DNA of 6,833 bases from Promethearchaeota archaeon (GTDB lineage: Archaea; Asgardarchaeota; Lokiarchaeia; Sigynarchaeales; MK-D1): assembly GCA_016839385.1 (NCBI GenBank), contig JAEOUK010000582.1, forward strand, positions 1 to 6,833, written 5' to 3'. How positions within the stretch are numbered: position 1 is the stretch's first letter; every line of letters starts with the position of its first letter. The position numbers were made by a program, and so were the translations under genes. The notes below the pieces were generated by a model. The model did not search any database. It saw only the letters and a list, made by a program, of their open reading frames with translations, and was not told the DNA's origin. Shown here in pieces: positions 1-6,135 of the stretch.

Positions 1-890
1 GATTCAAACAGGAAGATTTGGAACACACTTATTATGAAGTTACAGAAGAATTACCTGCTGAGAGCATTCCAGAAGGACTAAGTGTAATGGCTGTGCGAAT
101 TCCCAAACTTAAAGGAATTTTAGGATTAGAGATTCAGCCAGGAAAAGATTTCGGTCAGGATGTGTTTGAAAAAGCAAGTTTGATAAGTGGAATTTTAGTA
201 GACCATATGTTTCACTCAGATGAACTATCAGAAACTGCCCAGCGAAAGAAGAAAGAAGCACAACCATTCCTAATTCCGTTCATTGATAAAAAAATGGATG
301 AAAAAATTCGAAAAGTTTTAGATTTAAAAGAAAATGATGCATATTGTCTTGCTTTTGGAAAAAATTCCTGGGCAATTCATGCAATGAAAAAAATAATTGA
401 ACGTCTAAAGTACGCTATTAAGGGAGTTCCTCAAGAAACGCGAAGATTGCTACCTGATGGAAATACAGAATTTCTCCGAGTAATTCATGGTAAGGATCGG
501 CTATATCCAGATACCGATACACCAGCTTTAGATTTAGATTTAAATAGAATAGAAAAACTGAAAGAAAAAGTAAGGAAACGTCCTTGGGAATTGGAGAAGG
601 AATTTCAGGATAAATATGGTTTGGAATTCTCCCATTTACAAAACCTTGTTCATGAAAACCGATTCGAAGATTTTCTTCATATTGTGAGTCAAAATTCAGT
701 CAGCCCAAAACTTGTTTACTCGTATCTAACAGAAATATTGAAACATATACGGAGAAAAGGAGTAAAAATAGAAGAGATTGATGCTGAAGAAATCATAGAA
801 GACCTAAAGAATGCGTTATCGGAAGAGAAACCATCATTATACGATTATGCAGTGGAAAAATATCTACAAAAAAAGGGGAATGAGAAATGA
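1..890 (+). CDS. gatE: Glu-tRNA(Gln) amidotransferase subunit E, 5'-truncated by window edge
   Basis: GatE is the tRNA-binding and kinase/transamidase subunit of the archaeal GatDE enzyme, which activates Glu on misacylated tRNA(Gln) and converts it to Gln using ammonia from GatD. The frame is open from base 3, so the TTG at 18 is an internal Leu codon and the gene begins outside the window. About 295 residues are visible, against about 620-635 for the whole family protein. They start in the GatE-specific AspRS-like insert domain. Recognisable blocks are ILGLEIQPG (bases 117-143), FHSDEL (210-227), a GVPQETRR..PDGNTEFLR block (423-479) and RLYPDTDTP (498-524), all close to the family consensus. 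A helical segment with LTEILKHIRRKGV follows, typical of the start of the GatB/GatE tail. The protein then stops early, in 'QKKGNEK', without the final YqeY-like helical bundle. The stop codon overlaps the gatD start (ATGA), so the end is not a window artefact. The family call is firm. Confidence 0.93.
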   Translation, partial: FKQEDLEHTYYEVTEELPAESIPEGLSVMAVRIPKLKGILGLEIQPGKDFGQDVFEKASLISGILVDHMFHSDELSETAQRKKKEAQPFLIPFIDKKMDEKIRKVLDLKENDAYCLAFGKNSWAIHAMKKIIERLKYAIKGVPQETRRLLPDGNTEFLRVIHGKDRLYPDTDTPALDLDLNRIEKLKEKVRKRPWELEKEFQDKYGLEFSHLQNLVHENRFEDFLHIVSQNSVSPKLVYSYLTEILKHIRRKGVKIEEIDAEEIIEDLKNALSEEKPSLYDYAVEKYLQKKGNEK

Positions 891-2335
891 AAAAAGAAGA
901 ATTAGTTAGAGATCCCACAGGTTACAAAGGAGAATTAAGAGAACGACTTATTCGCGAAAAAATTGGAGTATGGTCTATAGTAAAAGTGACTCGTGGTAAT
1001 TCAGTTTACGAGGGAGTTGTATTACCACGAAGCGAACATACTGCGGAAGATTATTTGGTTGTTAAAGTAGATACGGGATACAATATTGGTGTAAAGATTA
1101 CAAATGAATGCCAGATTACAGAGATTGGATATCAGAAAGGAAATTATCATTTACCAGAGATTGCTGTCAAAAGAAGACCAGAATTGCCGAATGTGTCTTT
1201 GCTAGGCACGGGAGGGACAGTTGCGTCCCGTTTAGATTACCGTACTGGTTCAGTATTACCAGCCTTTACTCCAGAGGAATTGTTTAGTGCTGTTCCCGAA
1301 CTAATGAACATTTGTAATTTAACTCCAAAGAAAATATACTCAATCCTCTCAGAAAATTTCAAACCAGAATATTGGGTGAAAACTGCTGAAGCTATTTTGC
1401 AAGAATTTCGAAGTGGCGCAAGTGGCGTCATTATCGGGCATGGAACGGATACTATGGGATTCACGGCATCTGCTTTATCATATTTCTTCAAAGAATTAAG
1501 TGCACCAATTGTAATTGTAGGTTCCCAACGGAGTTCAGATCGCCCATCCAGTGATGGGCCCATTAATATTATTAACGCTAGCACAGTTGCTGGCTATGCT
1601 GATTTAGCAGAAGTAGTAGTTTGTATGCATGGAAACACTTCCGATACCTATAATCTTATCCATCGTGGAACTCGTGTAAGGAAAATGCATTCCAGTAGGA
1701 GGGATGCGTTTAAGACACTTAGTGATATTCCATTGGGAATGATAGATTCTCATCAAAATATCTCTTTCTTCAAAAATGATGTTAAACCGAGAGGAAATAT
1801 TGAAGACACCTATCTAGATACAAAAATCGATCCCAAAGTAGCAATTCTATACTCGTATCCGGGTTGTAATCCTGATATTCTCAATTCAGTAATTGATCTA
1901 GGATATCATGGAGTGGTCATTTTAGGAACAGGATTAGGACATGTACCCAGTGATTTCTTCCCAGGTTTAGAACGTGCACAAGAAGAAGAAATTCCTATAT
2001 GTATTGTAGTAGAACCTCTTTATGGATTTACAAATCTCCGAGTGTACGAAACAGGAAGAGATATGTTAGCATTAGGAGTGATAGAAGGAGCTAATATGCT
2101 ACCCTCGGCAGCTTATGCGAAAATGATATGGACATTAGGTCATTCTAGGAATATAAAAGAAGTAAAAGAAATTATGACCAAAAATATAGCAGGGGAAATA
2201 ACACAACGGGAATTAAATTCAGGGTATCTATTGATGCAAGGAATAGAAGAAAACATCCAAAAATTGACTACAACATTAGATCCCAAGCCTCGAGAGCATT
2301 ATTGGGGTGAACAAGCGGAAAAAGAAGAAAAATAA
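887..2335 (+). CDS. gatD: Glu-tRNA(Gln) amidotransferase subunit D (asparaginase-like)
   Basis: GatD is the cytosolic glutaminase partner of GatE; it releases ammonia from Gln or Asn and channels it to the GatE active site. The 482-aa product has an N-terminal beta-barrel-type region (about 25-80, with YEGVVLPRSE and VDTGYNIG) followed by an L-asparaginase I/II-type domain. By alignment with asparaginases the catalytic residues are Thr111 in GTGGTVAS, Thr187-Asp188 in HGTDTM, and Lys266 in VRKMHSSRRDAF. GSQRSSDRPSSDG and GTGLGHV are further GatD signatures. The ATG at 887 shares ATGA with the gatE stop, which points to one transcript and coupled translation; an AAGGGG stretch at 873-878 may serve as ribosome binding site. 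At 482 aa it is longer than the usual roughly 435, mostly through about 35 residues after NIAGEITQREL. The stretch around 373-388 reads IVVEPLYG..NLRVYETG where family members usually have a TSQ-containing motif. Identification is firm. Confidence 0.96.
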   Translation: MKKEELVRDPTGYKGELRERLIREKIGVWSIVKVTRGNSVYEGVVLPRSEHTAEDYLVVKVDTGYNIGVKITNECQITEIGYQKGNYHLPEIAVKRRPELPNVSLLGTGGTVASRLDYRTGSVLPAFTPEELFSAVPELMNICNLTPKKIYSILSENFKPEYWVKTAEAILQEFRSGASGVIIGHGTDTMGFTASALSYFFKELSAPIVIVGSQRSSDRPSSDGPINIINASTVAGYADLAEVVVCMHGNTSDTYNLIHRGTRVRKMHSSRRDAFKTLSDIPLGMIDSHQNISFFKNDVKPRGNIEDTYLDTKIDPKVAILYSYPGCNPDILNSVIDLGYHGVVILGTGLGHVPSDFFPGLERAQEEEIPICIVVEPLYGFTNLRVYETGRDMLALGVIEGANMLPSAAYAKMIWTLGHSRNIKEVKEIMTKNIAGEITQRELNSGYLLMQGIEENIQKLTTTLDPKPREHYWGEQAEKEEK

Positions 2336-2340
2336 ATATT
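2319..2340 (-). terminator. candidate oligo-T terminator of pan
   Basis: Reading the minus strand just after the pan stop codon, the sequence is AT-rich with two T5 tracts (TTTTTCTTCTTTTT). Archaeal RNA polymerase commonly terminates at such T tracts without a hairpin. The element lies inside the last codons of the convergent gatD. The complementary A-richness also encodes the Lys/Glu-rich GatD tail, so it may be only coding bias. Confidence 0.35.
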
Positions 2341-3468
2341 CTAAGTGTAAACTGCTGCTCCAACCCGTTTTTCTTGTAGTTTTCGGAAATATCGATTATA
2401 TCCGATTTCAAAGTCGCTCTGAACTACTGTATTTCTATTATTTCGTATTGCGTTTAATCCTGCTTCAACACAGATAGCTTTAATGTCCGCGCCAGTTAAC
2501 TTTTCCCATTTTTGAGATAGTACATCTAGTTTCACATTCTTCAATGGCATTTTTCGAGTATGAATTTTAAAAATTTCCAACCTTCCATGAGGATCTGGTT
2601 CAGGTATGTGAATAATTCTATCGAATCGTCCTGGACGTAGAATTGCAGGATCTAAAATATCTGGTCGATTTGTTGCTGCAAGAATTTTTACATTTCCTAG
2701 TTCATTAAATCCATCCATTTCTGCCAATAATTGCATTAATGTTCGTTGAACTTCCCGATCGGACACTTGAGAATCTGGTGTTCTTTTTGATGCAATAGCA
2801 TCAATTTCGTCAATAAATAAAATACACGGTGCTCGATCTCTTGCGAGAGCAAATAGTTCACGAACAAGTCTGGCTCCTTCTCCTATATACTTCTGCACTA
2901 GTTCTGAACCTACAAGTCTAATGAATGTTGCCTGAGTAGCATTAGCTACCGCTCGTGCTAGAAGAGTTTTACCAGTTCCAGGATCACCTTCCAGTAAAAC
3001 CCCATTAGGAGGTTTAATACCAATTGTTTTGAAAATTTTTGGGTTGGTAATAGCCAATTCGACTACTTCTCGAAGAGAGAGAATCACTTCATCTAACCCA
3101 CCAACATCTTCATAGGTCTCCTCAGGTTTTTCATCCAATTCCATCCCTGCGACAAATCTATCTACGTTAGGAGGTAAAATTTTGATAAGGTTAAATGTTG
3201 TTTGATCGATTCCCACTGAATCCCCAGGACTTAGCTCTTTGAAAGGATTTTGAACTAGGAAATCATTTCCAGAAGGAGTATGAATAATGCAATATCCATC
3301 TTCAAATATGCGTGTAACGTTTGCAATTAATAATGGAGGACGAGTTCTTTGTATTTGGCTTTGTAATCTCTGAAAATTATGTTTATACAAATCTCTTTCT
3401 TTAGTTAACTCATCAATTTTTACTTTTAATCGCTTATTGTCAGAATTATTCCGTTTAGGTTCGTCCAT
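2341..3468 (-). CDS. pan: Proteasome-activating nucleotidase (PAN), AAA+ ATPase
   Basis: PAN is the archaeal homologue of the 26S proteasome Rpt ring: a hexamer that unfolds substrates with ATP and opens the gate of the 20S proteasome. I start it at the ATG on 3466-3468 (375 aa). The frame stays open back to a TTG at 3552, but those 28 residues are not PAN-like. Domains in order: a short coiled coil (about 12-42); a Pro-Pro hinge at 44-45 before the OB domain (46-100); then the AAA+ module. The module carries Walker A at 161-168, pore-loop aromatic Tyr194 (KYIGEGAR), Walker B ILFIDE at 216-221, sensor Asn267, Arg fingers in RPGRFDR (278-284) and a TGADI sensor-2 region at 325-329. The last three residues, VYT, form an HbYX motif (hydrophobic-Tyr-any), the gate-opening signal for 20S, which argues for PAN over Cdc48 or other AAA proteins. 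Oddities are GDPGTGKT instead of GPPGTGKT, preceded by Glu instead of Tyr, and VELAI for the usual VELPL. It converges on gatD with a 5-base gap. Confidence 0.93.
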   Translation of the reverse strand: MDEPKRNNSDNKRLKVKIDELTKERDLYKHNFQRLQSQIQRTRPPLLIANVTRIFEDGYCIIHTPSGNDFLVQNPFKELSPGDSVGIDQTTFNLIKILPPNVDRFVAGMELDEKPEETYEDVGGLDEVILSLREVVELAITNPKIFKTIGIKPPNGVLLEGDPGTGKTLLARAVANATQATFIRLVGSELVQKYIGEGARLVRELFALARDRAPCILFIDEIDAIASKRTPDSQVSDREVQRTLMQLLAEMDGFNELGNVKILAATNRPDILDPAILRPGRFDRIIHIPEPDPHGRLEIFKIHTRKMPLKNVKLDVLSQKWEKLTGADIKAICVEAGLNAIRNNRNTVVQSDFEIGYNRYFRKLQEKRVGAAVYT

Positions 3469-3626
3469 TTGATTTCCAAGTTGTAAAGAGATTAGTCTGA
3501 AAAAAAGTTTTGGACGAAAATTGATCAATATAGTTCTTCCCAGAAAAGACAAAATTCAAAAATATTCGTTAATAGACAAAGGCATTCAGATAAAGTTCAT
3601 GAAGATCCCACCTAACAGTGATACCA
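3469..3626. promoter_or_regulatory. divergent pan / rpl2 intergenic region
   Basis: These 158 bases separate the divergent pan and rpl2 starts and must hold both promoters. An AT-rich core at 3551-3573 (CAAAAATATTCGTTAATAG) is the best TATA-like candidate for rpl2, with a start site then expected near 3585-3595. On the minus strand AACTATATTGATC (about 3522-3534) is a possible TATA element for pan. Neither is a strong match. Just before the rpl2 ATG, GTGAT (3618-3622) matches part of the archaeal Shine-Dalgarno GGAGGTGAT; pan has only a weak GGA nearby. Confidence 0.3.
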
Positions 3627-4349
3627 ATGGGTAAGCGCATATTAGTTCAGAGACGTGGTCGTGGTACCCCAAATTTTCAAAGTCCCACTCATAAAAGACG
3701 TGGAGCTGTAAAATACAGGTATTTCCCACATACAGAGACAAGTCTAGTTACAGCCACTATCAAAGATTTACTCCATGATCCAGGCAGAGGAGCCCCTGTT
3801 GCTTTAGTTCAATACGAAGATGGTAAGAAAGGATTATATCTTCCTCCAGAAGGTGTAAAAGTCGGAGATAGCTTCGAAATCGGAGATAAGACTGAAATTA
3901 AAGTTGGAAACGTATTAAAACTGCAAAATGTTCCTGAAGGAACGTATATCTATAATGTCGAGGAGCAAAAAGATGATGGAGGTAAGATTGTCCGAGCTTC
4001 TGGAACTTATGCTGTAATGATGACAAAAACAACTACTCATGCGAATATTCGACTTCCCTCTGGTAAAGTCAAACGTGTTCCTTTAAATGCGCGTGCTACA
4101 ATAGGTGTAGTTGCAGGTGGTGGACGACAAATCAAACCTTTTGTGAAGGCAGGAACCAAATATTATCTTATGAAAGCTCGACATGGGGTTTGGCCAAGAA
4201 CTTCTGGTGTTGCGATGACTGCAGCAAGCCATCCATTTGGTGGTGGTGGTCATAAAAGTCCTCATAAACCAACTACTATTAGTAGAAATGCACCTCCTGG
4301 TCGAAAAATAGGTCTAATTGCTGCTCGAAGGACTGGGAATAAAAAATAA
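3627..4349 (+). CDS. rpl2: 50S ribosomal protein uL2 (archaeal/eukaryotic type)
   Basis: uL2 is a core large-subunit protein that binds 23S rRNA near the peptidyl transferase centre and supports subunit joining. The 240-aa product has the family length and landmarks: MGKRILVQRRGRG at the N-terminus, HDPGRGAP at 50-57, RLPSGK, GVVAGGGR at 160-167, HPFGGGGH at 202-209 and NAPPGRKIGLIAARRTG at 221-237. I start at the ATG on 3627-3629 because archaeal uL2 begins MGKR; the in-frame GTG at 3618 would add only three residues and coincides with a Shine-Dalgarno-like GTGAT. The usually near-invariant stretch VRGVAMN.V(D/E)HP reads TSGVAMTAASHP (192-203): Arg, Asn and the acidic residue before His202 are replaced by Ser193, Thr198 and Ser201. 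The gene is not beside L23 or S19, its normal S10-cluster neighbours. It is divergent from pan and followed by an unrelated two-gene unit after 142 bases. Identification is firm. Confidence 0.96.
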   Translation: MGKRILVQRRGRGTPNFQSPTHKRRGAVKYRYFPHTETSLVTATIKDLLHDPGRGAPVALVQYEDGKKGLYLPPEGVKVGDSFEIGDKTEIKVGNVLKLQNVPEGTYIYNVEEQKDDGGKIVRASGTYAVMMTKTTTHANIRLPSGKVKRVPLNARATIGVVAGGGRQIKPFVKAGTKYYLMKARHGVWPRTSGVAMTAASHPFGGGGHKSPHKPTTISRNAPPGRKIGLIAARRTGNKK

Positions 4350-4350
4350 G

Positions 4351-4398
4351 AACTTTTCTTTAAATTTAATTTCTTCAATTCATTGCATATCTTTTTTA
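4351..4398 (+). terminator. T-rich candidate terminator after rpl2
   Basis: Directly after the rpl2 stop the + strand is rich in short T runs (CTTTTCTTT, ATTTAATTTCTTC) and ends in a T6 tract at 4392-4397. This matches the hairpin-free oligo-T terminators of archaea and would separate rpl2 from the downstream unit. No convincing stem-loop is visible. Confidence 0.45.
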
Positions 4399-4407
4399 AT
4401 TTATAGC

Positions 4408-4420
4408 AAATATATATTAA
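4408..4420 (+). promoter_or_regulatory. candidate TATA box for the VTC-like/CYTH-like unit
   Basis: AAATATATATTAA is the best archaeal TATA-box candidate in the 142-base gap after rpl2, and the purine-containing AGCAAA just upstream could act as the TFB recognition element. A start site about 25 bases downstream (near 4440) would leave a leader of roughly 50 bases containing the Shine-Dalgarno sequence. AT-rich background makes chance matches likely. Confidence 0.4.
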
Positions 4421-4478
4421 AGGAGTTTTTTGTCGAAGAGAGACACTTATAGAATTACATATCTCTTCAAATCTTAAA

Positions 4479-4486
4479 GGAAGGAG
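4479..4486 (+). promoter_or_regulatory. strong Shine-Dalgarno sequence
   Basis: GGAAGGAG lies 5 bases before the ATG at 4492. It is the clearest ribosome binding site in the window and fixes the start of the VTC-like gene. Confidence 0.75.
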
Positions 4487-4491
4487 AGAGT

Positions 4492-6123
4492 ATGCAAAAA
4501 GCACTGCCAAATATTGACTTGGAGAGATCAGAGTTACGATATATATTTTATTCGCAGGATTTAAAGTCAATTATTGAGGATTTCATTAAACTAGGATTCA
4601 GTGCGCACACTTTTCCCAAGTCTCCTGTTACTAAAACAATCTATTTTGGATCTAAATTAGGTGTAAGACCTGGAATATCAATTAAGGGGAGAATTTATTC
4701 CAAAAACCGTGAAGAGAACACTGTGTTTTTCACTAAAGATAGCCGATTTAATGTTCTTGAGATTAAATCGACTGTAAATCATGATGAAATGTACTTTCAT
4801 GGTTTTTACGAAAAAATATCCCAAGATCAAAAACTAATATCTTCCCAAACAAATATGGGAGATGATATCATCTTCCGAATTCAAAGAGCGTCAGAAGATG
4901 GATTATTGCACCAATCAACTTTTAAAACAAAGAGCAGACTACGAAAAGAAGATATTTCTGAAGAAATTCGATCTAATTTAACACTTCAAGAGATTGTTAC
5001 ATTACTGTGCATCCCATCCGAATTGGATAATCGCTTGAGTTTGGAACTACGTAATCTTCTTAATAGTCAGATAAGAACACTACATCAAAAAACTCTTGTT
5101 CCTTATTTAATGACACAATATTCTCGAATTCATCTTATTCCGACTAATCCAATTTGGAAACATACACTTAGGATTACGATTGATCCGGGTGTGGAATATT
5201 ATTCGCTTAATTTTCGAAAAAAAGGGGATTTCCTTAATAAACCCGATATTATGGGAGATTATATAGAGAGAGAAAGGTTCTGTCGTTTGGAATTTAAAGT
5301 AGATCCTGTTCTAATCAAAAAAGAGAAATCGTTAGATTCACAAATTAGTCATGTTTTGAGAAAATACGGATGTTTAGCTTTTATTTCAAAAAAATGGCGT
5401 GGGACAACTTTAGTTTCAGAATTCTATGTAAATAATCAAACTTTATGGAAGGATCCTGATGGAAAAAATATCTCCGGATATTTTCCAGTAAATCAATCAT
5501 GGTATCAATATGGAAATATTACAGGGTATTTATATAAATTAATAAAATCATCGAAAAACTTTTCGTTATATGATGCAGATGCCCGTATGCTTATCAAAAA
5601 TGAAAACTATGTCTCTGGATCGGTGGGATATCCCACTCCCTCTATGATAATCAAAGTTCATGGTCCAAAAATTCAATATTTCATTCCTCCGAAAAATACT
5701 CCCATTAAAACTACGAAGCCTGAATTTAATATAATTGAAGAAAACCAACATCCTATAAGGACAGCTATAGTGAATTCCGTCACTAATTTAAATGAATTTT
5801 TATTACGTTCAATTGTTATTGATGGATATGCATTTTTCCGAAGTTATGGATTTTTGGTAAAACATAATGGATCTGATCATGTATACAAATTAACTATCGA
5901 GAAAAATCAACATACGAAGGAAAACAATATTCGATCAGAATTATATTGTAAAATGAGATATATTGGCTCAAAAAACTCTGTAAATGTAGATGTACAAGAA
6001 GGAATATACAAAGAATTAACAGAATTTTATAATGAGTTTGCTCCTATCATGATACATCCCATTGAATTTGAAGAAGATGAATTGGAATTTTATGATGATC
6101 TATTGATGGAATTTATTTCTTAG
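4492..6123 (+). CDS. VTC-like triphosphate-tunnel protein with unassigned C-terminal half
   Basis: The first ~310 residues of this 543-aa protein follow the order of motifs in VTC domains, the tunnel fold that makes polyphosphate from ATP in yeast Vtc4. ERSELRYIFY (11-20) matches the opening ERYEFKYLV-type strand. KTIYFGS (48-54) corresponds to SxYFDT, IKGRIYS (64-70) to the RxRxY strand and VLEIKST (88-94) to LEVK. KTKSRLR (145-151) is the basic strand. The next three, TLVPYLMTQYSR (201-212), RITID (227-231) and RLEFK (265-269), match P..v.Y.R, RiTiD and the second LEvK. ISKKWRG (298-304) matches the final SKy. The tunnel lining is therefore largely basic, with Glu90 and Glu267 as likely metal or structural acids. 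I see no SPX domain, signal peptide or membrane segment, so it is probably soluble, unlike eukaryotic VTC. Residues ~313-543 are unassigned, with a very acidic end (EFEEDELEFYDD). The gene has a strong ribosome binding site and is followed after 12 bases by another tunnel-like gene. The VTC call rests on motifs read by eye; polymerase activity is not shown. Confidence 0.7.
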   Translation: MQKALPNIDLERSELRYIFYSQDLKSIIEDFIKLGFSAHTFPKSPVTKTIYFGSKLGVRPGISIKGRIYSKNREENTVFFTKDSRFNVLEIKSTVNHDEMYFHGFYEKISQDQKLISSQTNMGDDIIFRIQRASEDGLLHQSTFKTKSRLRKEDISEEIRSNLTLQEIVTLLCIPSELDNRLSLELRNLLNSQIRTLHQKTLVPYLMTQYSRIHLIPTNPIWKHTLRITIDPGVEYYSLNFRKKGDFLNKPDIMGDYIERERFCRLEFKVDPVLIKKEKSLDSQISHVLRKYGCLAFISKKWRGTTLVSEFYVNNQTLWKDPDGKNISGYFPVNQSWYQYGNITGYLYKLIKSSKNFSLYDADARMLIKNENYVSGSVGYPTPSMIIKVHGPKIQYFIPPKNTPIKTTKPEFNIIEENQHPIRTAIVNSVTNLNEFLLRSIVIDGYAFFRSYGFLVKHNGSDHVYKLTIEKNQHTKENNIRSELYCKMRYIGSKNSVNVDVQEGIYKELTEFYNEFAPIMIHPIEFEEDELEFYDDLLMEFIS

Positions 6124-6130
6124 AGATGAT
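6123..6130 (+). promoter_or_regulatory. Shine-Dalgarno sequence overlapping the upstream stop
   Basis: GAGATGAT differs at one base from GAGGTGAT, the complement of the archaeal 16S 3' end, and sits 5 bases before the ATG at 6136. Its first base is the last base of the preceding TAG stop. It supports ATG 6136 over the TTG at 6133 and suggests translational coupling. Confidence 0.55.
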
Positions 6131-6135
6131 ATTTG

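Noticed and set aside
18..20. TTG as a start for the first gene
   Set aside because: The frame is open upstream to the window edge and the protein begins in the middle of GatE, so this is an internal Leu codon.
1237..1584. 115-codon open frame on the minus strand
   Set aside because: It lies wholly inside gatD, which has clear catalytic motifs in the other strand; the translation has no recognisable family.
3469..3552. 28-codon upstream extension of pan from a TTG
   Set aside because: The extra residues do not resemble PAN N-termini, and the ATG at 3466-3468 directly precedes the coiled coil.
4083..4265. 60-codon open frame on the minus strand
   Set aside because: It lies inside the conserved part of rpl2 and its translation is an antisense shadow rich in Thr, Ser and Cys.
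4262..4570. 102-codon minus-strand frame spanning the rpl2-VTC gap
   Set aside because: It overlaps both flanking genes, covers their promoter and Shine-Dalgarno region, and has no recognisable protein features.
5566..5751. 61-codon minus-strand frame
   Set aside because: It is fully inside the VTC-like gene with no ribosome binding site or recognisable motif.
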